In this document: positions 1-7,111 of the stretch, in pieces | Layout of the letters: every line of letters begins with the position of its first letter | How positions within the stretch are numbered: position 1 is the first letter of the stretch | Origin: JBBDNT01 sp040877445 | GTDB taxonomy: Bacteria; Planctomycetota; Planctomycetia; Planctomycetales; Planctomycetaceae | Length of the DNA: 15,484 nt | Reading direction: 5' to 3' | NCBI GenBank assembly: GCA_040877445.1 | Contig: JBBDNT010000236.1 | Span: 1 to 15,484, forward strand | The notes under the pieces: generated by a model | What the model saw: only the letters and a program-made list of their open reading frames with translations | The model's database searches: none | What the model was told of the DNA's origin: nothing | Position numbers and translations under genes: made by a program

Positions 1-1
1 C

Positions 2-481
2 TGCCACGCCGACCTCGTCCCCGTCGACCGAATCGGCCTCCACACCGGCCGCCTCACCGTGTACAATTTCCATGTCCCCGACACCCACTCCTACGCCGTC
101 GGGCATGTCGGCGTGTGGGTGCATAATCAGAGCGGCACCTGCCCAGATCCCCCATTCATCGCCCCGGGTAGCCTTCCGGCCGAAGAGGCTCAAGCGTTGC
201 GATTCACCATGGGTAATATTGACGCCAACACAAGACCCGCCGGCCCATTGAGGCGTAAGTGGGGGACGCGTTGGGGCAACTATCCCAAGGACGGACTCAG
301 GTTGCTCCCGGGATCTTCTGGACCCAATTCCCCATACAAAGAATATCGCGTCACTCCTGCCCCCGGTGAAACGGGAGCTGGCGGCCGGCGAGTCGTCACG
401 GACACCACCACCGGCAAGGTCTACTACACGTGGACGCACTACGGCGACGCGGGCCCTCCGGCCTTTGTGAGGATCCGATAG
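2..481 (+). CDS. C-terminal end of polymorphic toxin: HINT tail plus barnase/RNase T1-like ribonuclease (5' truncated)
   Basis: The frame is open from the window edge (codons from position 2), so the gene is cut at its 5' end and the true start lies outside. The first ~45 residues end in HSYAVGHVGVWVHNQ, the typical end of a HINT pre-toxin processing domain. From about 180 to 478 comes a small ribonuclease-like domain resembling the microbial guanyl-specific RNase family (barnase, RNase T1/F1). It has KWGTRWGNYPKDGL, then YKEYRV with the probable general base Glu (341-343), GGRRVV with substrate-binding Arg (386-391), and YYTWTHY with the probable acid His (437-439), ending in FVRIR. Five residues (DAGPP) are inserted between the THYG block and FVRIR. 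In the family this domain cleaves RNA and is released from a large secreted carrier. The next gene looks like barstar, which strongly supports the call. The secretion system and carrier type (RHS or other) cannot be seen. Confidence 0.85.
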   Translation, partial: CHADLVPVDRIGLHTGRLTVYNFHVPDTHSYAVGHVGVWVHNQSGTCPDPPFIAPGSLPAEEAQALRFTMGNIDANTRPAGPLRRKWGTRWGNYPKDGLRLLPGSSGPNSPYKEYRVTPAPGETGAGGRRVVTDTTTGKVYYTWTHYGDAGPPAFVRIR

Positions 482-483
482 CA

Positions 484-933
484 ATGCAGCCAATGGAATA
501 TCAACCTGAATTCGTCCGCTTCGATAGATCAGCGAAGGCGGACGCGACGATTCGCACGCTGAAGGACGATGGATTCACCGTATTTGTAATTGACGGCATC
601 GACAGTCCTGAGGCATTCTTCACCTACGTCAAAGACAACCTTCCCATGGACCCTCCGTTGAGCGGGGATGTCAATTGGAACGCTTTCGCCGATTCATTGT
701 GGTACGGATTAGATGCGACGCAAGAGACCCATGTGTCAATTTGTTGGCTGAACGCCGACCAGATGGTAGAGGCGCGTCCGCAGCATTTTTGGCTTGCTAT
801 ACAGTGCCTTGACGATGTTGCACGTAACTTCTCGGAGGACTGGGACGATCCCGATGGGCGGCATGTCATTGTGCGAATTTGGGTCTTTGGCGACGGCGCG
901 CTCTTTGAGGAGAGCGAATTTCAGCGAACCTGA
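484..933 (+). CDS. Barstar-like immunity protein
   Basis: A 149-residue protein that probably binds and blocks the ribonuclease toxin encoded just upstream. I chose the ATG at 484 because it lies two bases after the toxin stop, with AGGA at 470-473 as a plausible ribosome binding site. A GTG at 430 in the same frame would sit inside the toxin gene. The barstar pattern covers roughly residues 25-110: a beta strand (FTVFVIDG), a helix (SPEAFFTYVKDNL), then VNWNAFADSLWYGL, which corresponds to the barstar block around NLDALWDCL, and a later strand and helix (VSICWLNADQM, FWLAIQCLDDVARNF). It is longer than barstar (~90 residues), with an acidic C-terminal extension. Tight spacing implies co-transcription and coupled translation, as expected for a toxin/immunity pair. 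Base composition is more AT-rich than most of the window, which fits a mobile cassette. Confidence 0.82.
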   Translation: MQPMEYQPEFVRFDRSAKADATIRTLKDDGFTVFVIDGIDSPEAFFTYVKDNLPMDPPLSGDVNWNAFADSLWYGLDATQETHVSICWLNADQMVEARPQHFWLAIQCLDDVARNFSEDWDDPDGRHVIVRIWVFGDGALFEESEFQRT

Positions 934-1207
934 TGGCCCCGCGTGCTCCTACGCCGTAGCCAATTTCTCGGTTGTTGCCTCCTCACCAGAACCTGTGGGT
1001 GATTTTTAGAATCCGGTGGGCGATGTCCGCTTCAAAACAACAATGGCGATGAGGATGGTCCAATGCTTGAATACCACGGTTGGGTTACGGTGTGGCGGCC
1101 CACCGAATCGTGAGTATCCGGGCGTATATGGGGCACCGCTGAAACCGTACCGCGACCTTCGATCTTTGGCAATCTGAACCGACTTGCGAACGAATCGGCA
1201 TCGCCGG
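934..1207. other. Intergenic stretch between immunity gene and insertion sequence
   Basis: I see no convincing gene here. It holds copy A of a ~61 bp repeat (977-1038), described separately. Weak frames on both strands lack a recognisable domain or ribosome binding site. Confidence 0.5.
977..1038 (+). repeat. Dispersed ~61 bp repeat, copy A
   Basis: It starts GCCTCCTCACCAGAA and ends CGCTTCAAAAC. It aligns along its whole length with 15277-15337, about 14.3 kb away in the same orientation, with about nine differences including one indel. The start contains an imperfect dyad, CACCAGA paired with TCTGTGGGTG. It begins 43 bases after the barstar stop. Its function is unknown; a dispersed intergenic repeat or short mobile-element relic is possible. 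Confidence 0.75.
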
Positions 1208-2626
1208 CGCGCACTGTCCCCTCGCAATTGCACGCTTCCGCTTCGAGGTTCGGCGCCTACGCCGCCCGCTTCAACGTCACGACAGGCAGGTGCCGCCGCC
1301 CGGCGACGAACTCGATTACGAGTTCGCAGCGGTCGCCAGGTTGTCCGGCAACCAGCGTTTGCGGCGCGGCACACGGCGATGGCCGTGGCCAATTCGTCCG
1401 CGGCTCGATCCGAGGATTGCGGTTTGCCGGTCGAAGTCCGTGGTAGAACTCGTGCGACGTGGCACCGTCGAGCGTCGAGTGCGGGCGGTGCTCGTTGTAC
1501 CAGCGAACGCGGTCATCGACTTCCCGGCGAAAGGCAACGCGGCGGAACGGCACGAGGATCCGTCGCAGCCCCTCGCGCTTCAACGTCCCGATCAACCGTT
1601 CGACCACCGCGATACTCCCATGTCGGCCGACGGCGCCGTAGCGGATTGCGATGTTGTACCGCTTTGCCCAGCGGCGAAAGCAGTGGCAGTCGAACTGGAC
1701 GCCGCGGTCACAGATGATGTACTTGGCCGTGGCGCCGACCAGGCGGATCGTTCGACCGAGGAACTGGCGGATTGCAACCGAGCCGGGCTGCTGGTCGAAA
1801 ACGGCGAAGCCCATGACGCGTCGCGAGTAGCCGTCAACTACCACTGCGAGCCACCAAGCGAACGGGTGGCGCTGCAGCATGGCGTTCGGCAGCCACGATG
1901 TCCAGAGGCCGGAACCGGTCGGTACCACCGTGAGGTCGACATGCCAGATGTGGTTCGGCCGCTTTGCCGTATGGCGACGACTGCTGATTGGCAATCGAGC
2001 GGGAGAGGCAGGACGGGCCGGTTCCCGCAGAATGCGACCGACGGTCGTCGCGCCAAGGTGCAATCCGGCGCGAGCGAGCATTTGCGCAATCTTCCGCCGA
2101 CCGAGGAACGGGCAGACCATCTTCAGCGAGCGCACGATGTACCGCACGAAGTCAGGAAAACGGTTCACCGGCTCGCGGAGACGAACCAGCGCATTCGGCC
2201 CCTCCTCGTCGAGGCGTTTGCACCACGAGGTGATCGTCGCGGCGGACATGTGGAAGACGTCGGCCGTTCGTTGCTGGGACCAGCCGCGGGCGGCGCGTAG
2301 TTCAAGAATCGCCATCCGATCGAGGGGCGAGAATCGCGGCCAATACCTTGCGTCGATGCGTTCCATCCGAGCATCCTTGATGCGGAGTTCCTCGCCGAGC
2401 AAGAGCACTTCGGACTGGAGGCGATCGATCTCCGCCCGCTGGCGGACACGCTCGTTGGCACTGTTCGCTGCCCAACTGCGGGTGTGGATCGCCACGAACC
2501 GGGCGAGCGAAATCACGTGCAGGGCCGCCGAACAGACAGTAGCCGGCCAAGACTTCGGAAGTGGGATCGTAGGAGGCTGCATGTGATTCACAGTGGGTTT
2601 CGTGCCGACATTGCGATTGTCGCGCA
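1208..2626 (-). mobile_element. Insertion sequence with DD35E integrase-core transposase (approximate limits)
   Basis: The element surrounds the transposase gene at 1257-2582. The limits are tentative. CGCGCA occurs at 1208-1213 and again at 2621-2626 and could be a target duplication. Just inside, TCGCAAT occurs at 1222-1228 and in inverted form (ATTGCGA) at 2610-2616, followed on both sides by GCACG-like sequence after a gap of different length. These matches are short and the spacing from the proposed ends is not symmetric, so true ends need comparison with other copies. The gene itself makes an IS certain enough. Confidence 0.5.
1257..2582 (-). CDS. DD35E transposase, integrase core domain
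   Basis: A 441-residue transposase of the IS481/IS3-like integrase-core group. The N-terminal ~70 residues contain a heptad-like stretch (RAEIDRLQSEVLLLGEELRIKD). A helix-turn-helix region follows at about 85-135 (AARGWSQQRTADVFHMSAATITSW), then a linker, and the integrase core at about 205-380. The catalytic triad is visible: Asp216 (HVDLT), Asp292 (CDRG) and Glu328 (VVERLIG), with 35 residues between the last two. The C-terminal part of the core has the usual WYNEHRPHSTLDG block. I chose the ATG at 2582 because residues encoded upstream are low-complexity and Arg-rich, and an in-frame ATG at 2642 has no support. Nothing suggests a frameshift or missing catalytic residue, so the enzyme may be active. 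It lies between the toxin/immunity pair and the signalling cluster. Confidence 0.88.
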   Translation of the reverse strand: MQPPTIPLPKSWPATVCSAALHVISLARFVAIHTRSWAANSANERVRQRAEIDRLQSEVLLLGEELRIKDARMERIDARYWPRFSPLDRMAILELRAARGWSQQRTADVFHMSAATITSWCKRLDEEGPNALVRLREPVNRFPDFVRYIVRSLKMVCPFLGRRKIAQMLARAGLHLGATTVGRILREPARPASPARLPISSRRHTAKRPNHIWHVDLTVVPTGSGLWTSWLPNAMLQRHPFAWWLAVVVDGYSRRVMGFAVFDQQPGSVAIRQFLGRTIRLVGATAKYIICDRGVQFDCHCFRRWAKRYNIAIRYGAVGRHGSIAVVERLIGTLKREGLRRILVPFRRVAFRREVDDRVRWYNEHRPHSTLDGATSHEFYHGLRPANRNPRIEPRTNWPRPSPCAAPQTLVAGQPGDRCELVIEFVAGRRHLPVVTLKRAA

Positions 2627-2897
2627 GCGCGCCGTCAACCATCGAGTGGTTCAGGAGGCGGATGAGAAGAATCCGCCGGAAGCTGTCGAGTGGCGTCACC
2701 TTCCGCCGACCGGAAGGGCGTCGGCTCGTAGCGGGTTCGGATCGACTTGGATCGAATGGACGCGAATCGTGACACCCTCGTAACTCGCTTCCGGAAGCCG
2801 TAACTCGCTTCCGGAAGCGCCTCGCGCGAGTGATACCGACGGGGATAGAATACGGCGAAGGCGATGCCGTCCGAAGCCTCGCCACGGCCGAACCCGA
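2627..2897. other. Intergenic stretch downstream of the signalling cluster
   Basis: No gene is supported here. It follows the 3' end of the minus-strand 583-residue gene and holds a perfect 20-bp tandem duplication (2779-2818). The frame continuing upstream from the transposase is Arg/Ser-rich and looks non-coding. Confidence 0.5.
2779..2818. repeat. Perfect 2 x 20 bp tandem repeat, each unit with a 12-bp palindrome
   Basis: CGTAACTCGCTTCCGGAAGC occurs twice back to back with no mismatch. Each unit contains GCTTCCGGAAGC, a perfect palindrome, so each copy can form a hairpin or serve as a dyad protein site. It lies 80-120 bases beyond the stop of the minus-strand gene at 2898 and could act as a transcript-end structure, but there is no T-run. 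Confidence 0.9.
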
Positions 2898-4649
2898 TCA
2901 ACTGCTCCGAATCCTGAGGGCGTCGTGAAGCTGGCAGCGGACTCCTTCGCGGCGTAGTACGAGTTGCGCCACTCGCCGTTCCAAGCGCTGCCGTTCGTCT
3001 CCCGTCGTCGTCGCGAGCAGCCGTTCGAGTTCGGCGATCTGCCGATCGTACTTCGCCAGGTCGCGCGGCTGCACCTTCAACCGCCGCTCCAGTCGCCTGC
3101 GGGTGTTGATCTGCCGGAGCGCCATCGTGGTCGCATCCGCAAGAGCGCCGCGCCTCCAGGGAAGACTCGTGTCGACGCCGCCGATTCCATGCTGGGCCAG
3201 AAGCGCGCCGACTCGGTCGCGGTCGGCGGCGGACATGCTCGTGTCCCGCTCCCATTCCGGATCGGCATCGTAGCAGAGCACGAAGCAGCGGGGATCCTTC
3301 CGCAATTCGCCCACGTGTTCGGCAAGCGACCGTCCGCGGACGCGGTGGATGCTCAGGTCCAGCCCCGCGAATCGCTGAGCCAGATCGGTCCACCGGAGGG
3401 GCTCTCCGCGATAGCCCAGCGAAATCCCGCAGGGACGGCGAACCCGGCGCCCCGGTCCCGGACCGAGGGCCGTTTCCGAAAGCACGATCGCCTCTTCCCC
3501 CGCGACGGACAAGCTGGCCGAGGCCCTCTGCGCGTTCAGTGACGTTTGCGATGGCGACGGACACGCGGCCCGGACGCACAGCGTGTCGAACGCGGTCTTC
3601 GTCGCCGGAGGCTCGTTTTCCCCCACGTCGTAATAGGTGTCGAACGCCTGCCCGGTCTGGTCCGCGAAAGTATCGGTCTCGGCGAACAGCGGCTCGCCGT
3701 CGTAGCTGACCAGAATGTAATCGTCGGTGACGACGGCTTCGCAGTCGACGAAGCCGGCGGCGGGCGGCGACTGCAGGTAGGCGAAGTCCCAGACGGTTTC
3801 CCCTTCTTCGTGCCACTCGATCAGTTCGTGGAAGAAGGTTCCGGGATCGTTCGGCTGATCGTGGTGCCAGCCGATCTGCCAATGGAACCGCGAGTCCACG
3901 TCGGCCCTCCGAAAGCTTCTCAACGCCCACAACGTCCATTGCTCGGACTGCGGGGCGCTGGGAAAACGCAGGCGATGCGTCGCGTCGTAGGCGGTGATTC
4001 CGGGGTCGAAGAGGATTTCGTTGTTCTGGTTCTTCGGGACGGTGCCCGTCGCGGCATCGTCCTGGATCGTCCAGTCGTCCGAACCGCTGTAGGGGGGATC
4101 GCCGACGGTGACCTCGCCGACGTGGTCGACGACCTCGACGCCGTTCGTGTCGGTGAAGCTGTCGTACCACTTGCCGCACTGGCAATCGGTGAAGCCGACG
4201 GCCAGGCACTTGATGCGCACCTTGAGGGCTTCCCACACGTCACCGGTGAACTGAATCCAGACGACGAGCCAGTTGTCGACGTCGCCGTCGCCGCCGACCG
4301 CGTCTCCACCCTGGCAGACGGTGCGATCCTGGTCCGGCTCGACGATGAAGCGGAAGTTGTAGTAGACGCCGAGCGGATCGCCGGGGGGCCACAGTTGCTC
4401 GACGATGAGGACGACCCCCTTCTGGGCGTCCGCCGGCGGCCTTGACGACGGCGCTCCGGGGTCGGTTCCGTAATAGACGCGAGCGTAGGCTTGCGCAATG
4501 TTGGTATCGCTCCGCCCGAGGCCGACGACGCAGATTCGGCCGTACTTCACCTCCTCGTCCGTCTCCGGAAAGTCCTCCGACGGACAGCCGGCAATCTTCA
4601 TCCAGGTGGTGACGTTGGTCGTACCGCTCGGCACGAAGACTTGAATCAT
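2898..4649 (-). CDS. Hypothetical protein, 583 residues, C-terminal coiled coil
   Basis: I do not recognise this family. I chose the ATG at 4649 because GAGAGG lies about 7 bases upstream; an in-frame TTG at 4685 is less likely. There is no signal peptide or membrane segment. The first ~390 residues are rich in Asp, Trp, Tyr and Gly, with several possible beta strands (VYYNFRFIVEPDQD, DNWLVVWIQFTG, DDYILVSYDGEPLF) and a CQCGKWYDSF cysteine cluster. This suggests a beta-sandwich-like fold, but that is inference. Residues ~410-510 are a mixed stretch including RCFVLCYDADPEWERD. The last ~70 residues (RRLERRLKVQPRDLAKYDRQ onward) are strongly charged and look like a coiled coil. It starts 60 bases after the Ser/Thr kinase gene in the same direction, so the two are probably co-transcribed and it may be a target or partner of that kinase. 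Confidence 0.75.
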   Translation of the reverse strand: MIQVFVPSGTTNVTTWMKIAGCPSEDFPETDEEVKYGRICVVGLGRSDTNIAQAYARVYYGTDPGAPSSRPPADAQKGVVLIVEQLWPPGDPLGVYYNFRFIVEPDQDRTVCQGGDAVGGDGDVDNWLVVWIQFTGDVWEALKVRIKCLAVGFTDCQCGKWYDSFTDTNGVEVVDHVGEVTVGDPPYSGSDDWTIQDDAATGTVPKNQNNEILFDPGITAYDATHRLRFPSAPQSEQWTLWALRSFRRADVDSRFHWQIGWHHDQPNDPGTFFHELIEWHEEGETVWDFAYLQSPPAAGFVDCEAVVTDDYILVSYDGEPLFAETDTFADQTGQAFDTYYDVGENEPPATKTAFDTLCVRAACPSPSQTSLNAQRASASLSVAGEEAIVLSETALGPGPGRRVRRPCGISLGYRGEPLRWTDLAQRFAGLDLSIHRVRGRSLAEHVGELRKDPRCFVLCYDADPEWERDTSMSAADRDRVGALLAQHGIGGVDTSLPWRRGALADATTMALRQINTRRRLERRLKVQPRDLAKYDRQIAELERLLATTTGDERQRLERRVAQLVLRREGVRCQLHDALRIRSS

Positions 4650-4709
4650 TCCACGCCTCTCTCGATGACGGATCGATGTCTTCAAGGCACCCGATCGGTG
4701 CGACGAACG

Positions 4710-6899
4710 CTACTCGAAACTACTATCGGCACTCCGGCCCGATCGCTCCTCTTCCGCGAGTCGAATTCGAACATTGGAGATATTGGAGTCGCTCACGACA
4801 TGCCGCGAGCCGAACTGGCCGCGCAAGGCGCCGCTCGGCAACCCCACACCATCGATACTTGTGAACAATTGAGGCACTTCATTGCCGCCCCATCGCACCC
4901 GCGAAATCTGGCCGCGGCTAACCGTGACCTCGATCTCGTGCGCGCGGAGTGCGGGGGTGGGGACCGACGCGGTCGCATCGACTTCCGCTTCAACGATTCT
5001 CGATTCGGATCGCAGCAGGAGTTCTTGCGAGAGTACGAGTCGATACGGGAACTCGGATCGGTCGCGTCCCACATTGCGATCCAGCATGATGGAATGAAAC
5101 CGAAACGCGGGGGCCCCATCGTATTCCTCCTCATGGCAACCGAAGAACAAGCCGACTCCGCCGGTCCATTGATTCTGATAGATATCGAGCCGGAGCACGT
5201 AGCTGCCGAAGGAGAGCATGCCGGCGGTGTCGCAGTTGACGTAGAGCCGCCGGCTGTGTGGATCGAAGCGGTAATTCGAGTATTCCGAAGGACGCCAGAG
5301 AATTTCCTCGGGCGGCCGATTCAGCAAGGGATGCCAGACTCCGGTGGGGACTTCGTGTGGCTTGAAGTCTTCGAAGACGCCGACGCCGACGAGCGCCGAT
5401 GGAACCGCGTCGCGACGGGGAGATGCGCTCTCGGGCGAAGTCGATTGCGCGTCGCCGGCCGACGCGAGTTCCGACTCGACATCGGGACGGATTGCCGAAT
5501 AGAGAGACCAAAGGCCGATCCCGCCGGCCCCGACCACGATCAGCAGAACCAGCGGGAGTCCGATTCGCCTTTTCGAACGATCGCTTCGGGACGCGGGCCG
5601 GGCGGCCGCGACAGCGATCATGTCGCTCGCGGTCGAGCCTTCCAGGACGATCGTCTGCCGAAGTGCCCCGGAGTTGTCGGTCGCGCCCCGGTTGGCGACG
5701 GCTCGCCGCTCGCGGCATTCCGCCACCAAGGCCGCGAGCGCCGCACCGCGGGAAAACGGTGCCAGCGCCTGGGACACTTCCAAGGCGGACTGCGGCCGGT
5801 CCCGCGGGTCTCGCGCCAAGAGCTTCGCGACGAGCCGCGCCAGGTCGTCGGGAACATCGCTCCGGAACTGCTCGACGGGAGGCGGAGATTCCAGCACGCG
5901 GCGCATCAGCGACGCGTACGCCGGCTCGTCCCTCGATACGCGGAACGGCGGCCGTCCCGCGAGAAGGCGAAACAAGACGCACCCCAAGCCGTACAGGTCG
6001 CACCGATCATCGACCGACTCGGGAGACTCGATCTGCTCGGGAGCGAGGTAGTCGAGCGTTCCGATCACGCCGCTGGCGCCCGACAACGCGTCCGCCTCCG
6101 GCCCGGCGAGGCGAGCCAGTCCCAGGTCGCCGACCTTGACGGTCCCGTCCGAAGCGACCAGGAGATTCGAGGGCTTGACGTCGCGGTGGATGACGCCGTT
6201 GGCGTGCGCATGGGCGATTCCCGCCGCCGCCTGTCGAACGGCGTCGCAGGCGTCGTGGACGGCGAGCCGTCCCCGGCCTCGCACGATCGCCTCGAGGTCG
6301 CTGCCCTCGACGAGTTCCATCGCGAGATACAGCGTGCCCTCGATCTCGCCGGCATCATGTGCCAGCACGATATTGGCGTGTTGCAGCCCGCCGATGGCGC
6401 GCATTTCGCGGCGAAAGCGGGCGGCGAATCCTCCGTCGCACGAGCGCGCGGCGGGCAGCAACTTGATCGCCATCGGCCGCCCCAGCTCGGTGTGCATCGC
6501 CCGGTAGACGACTCCCATTCCTCCCGAGCCGATGACGGACAGCAGCCGATACCGGCCCAGTTCACGTGGAAGGCAGGGTTCTGCCGTGTTCGCGCTCAAG
6601 TTCCGGCGAGCGTCCGGGAAACGCCACCCCGGCGGCGTGCGGAGGAACTCTTCCACCAGCGACGCCGCCTCCGCGTCGCGCGATGAATTCGCGACGAGAT
6701 CATTCCGCAGCACGTGCAACGTCGGATCGTCCGAAAGCGTTTCGAGCCGAAGCTCGCAATGCTCGCATGATACGACGTGCGCGACGATCGACTCGTCGCC
6801 AGAGGGGGCGAGTCGATCGGACAGGAAATCGACCAGGACGTCGCGCGTCGGGCACCCTCGCACCGGATCTCGACGTCGTGGCGATGTGAGCGAAGGCAT
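4710..6899 (-). CDS. Membrane Ser/Thr protein kinase with N-terminal zinc motif and extracytoplasmic sensor-like domain
   Basis: A 729-residue Hanks-type kinase. Order from the ATG at 6899: a zinc-binding anti-sigma-like motif HxxxCxxC (His41, Cys45, Cys48); the kinase domain at about 113-382 with glycine loop GSGGMGVVY (~123), Lys146 (AIK), catalytic loop HRDVKPSN (Asp240) and APEQ; a membrane helix at ~446-469 (LPLVLLIVVGAGGIGLW); and a ~250-residue C-terminal part with the look of a concanavalin-like jelly roll (GVGLFFGCHEEE, VRWGGNEV, GQFGSRHVV). The metal-binding DFG reads DLG (258-260). An upstream ATG at 7043 would add 48 Arg/Pro-rich residues of lower third-position GC, so I prefer 6899; neither has a clear ribosome binding site. 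It lies downstream of the sigma factor and histidine kinase and 60 bases before the 583-residue gene. It should phosphorylate cytoplasmic proteins in response to a periplasmic cue. Confidence 0.87.
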   Translation of the reverse strand: MPSLTSPRRRDPVRGCPTRDVLVDFLSDRLAPSGDESIVAHVVSCEHCELRLETLSDDPTLHVLRNDLVANSSRDAEAASLVEEFLRTPPGWRFPDARRNLSANTAEPCLPRELGRYRLLSVIGSGGMGVVYRAMHTELGRPMAIKLLPAARSCDGGFAARFRREMRAIGGLQHANIVLAHDAGEIEGTLYLAMELVEGSDLEAIVRGRGRLAVHDACDAVRQAAAGIAHAHANGVIHRDVKPSNLLVASDGTVKVGDLGLARLAGPEADALSGASGVIGTLDYLAPEQIESPESVDDRCDLYGLGCVLFRLLAGRPPFRVSRDEPAYASLMRRVLESPPPVEQFRSDVPDDLARLVAKLLARDPRDRPQSALEVSQALAPFSRGAALAALVAECRERRAVANRGATDNSGALRQTIVLEGSTASDMIAVAAARPASRSDRSKRRIGLPLVLLIVVGAGGIGLWSLYSAIRPDVESELASAGDAQSTSPESASPRRDAVPSALVGVGVFEDFKPHEVPTGVWHPLLNRPPEEILWRPSEYSNYRFDPHSRRLYVNCDTAGMLSFGSYVLRLDIYQNQWTGGVGLFFGCHEEEYDGAPAFRFHSIMLDRNVGRDRSEFPYRLVLSQELLLRSESRIVEAEVDATASVPTPALRAHEIEVTVSRGQISRVRWGGNEVPQLFTSIDGVGLPSGALRGQFGSRHVVSDSNISNVRIRLAEEERSGRSADSSFE

Positions 6900-7111
6900 G
6901 GATCGAAGTCGCGGCTGAAGCAGGGTTCGTGCGGATGGAACGGTTTCGCCACCTCGTCGGCGGGCCAGGCTCGAAGGTCGAAGCGACTGGGCCGGCGGCG
7001 CTCTCGCCGCGATCGGTTTGGTTTCGACTGCGGCAGTGCTCATCCAGTGTTCGATATGTTACAGGTCACATGCGGGAAACCCGCGGAGCCATCCGGAACG
7101 CCGCCGAGCGT

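Noticed and set aside
4491..6686. Long plus-strand frame opposite the Ser/Thr kinase
   Set aside because: It is a high-GC antisense shadow. The opposite strand has a complete kinase domain with all motifs, while this frame is Arg/Gly-rich with no domain.
6900..7043. Longer start for the Ser/Thr kinase at ATG 7043
   Set aside because: It adds 48 Arg/Pro-rich residues with lower third-position GC, and homologous kinases usually begin shortly before the zinc motif. It cannot be fully excluded because neither start has a clear ribosome binding site.
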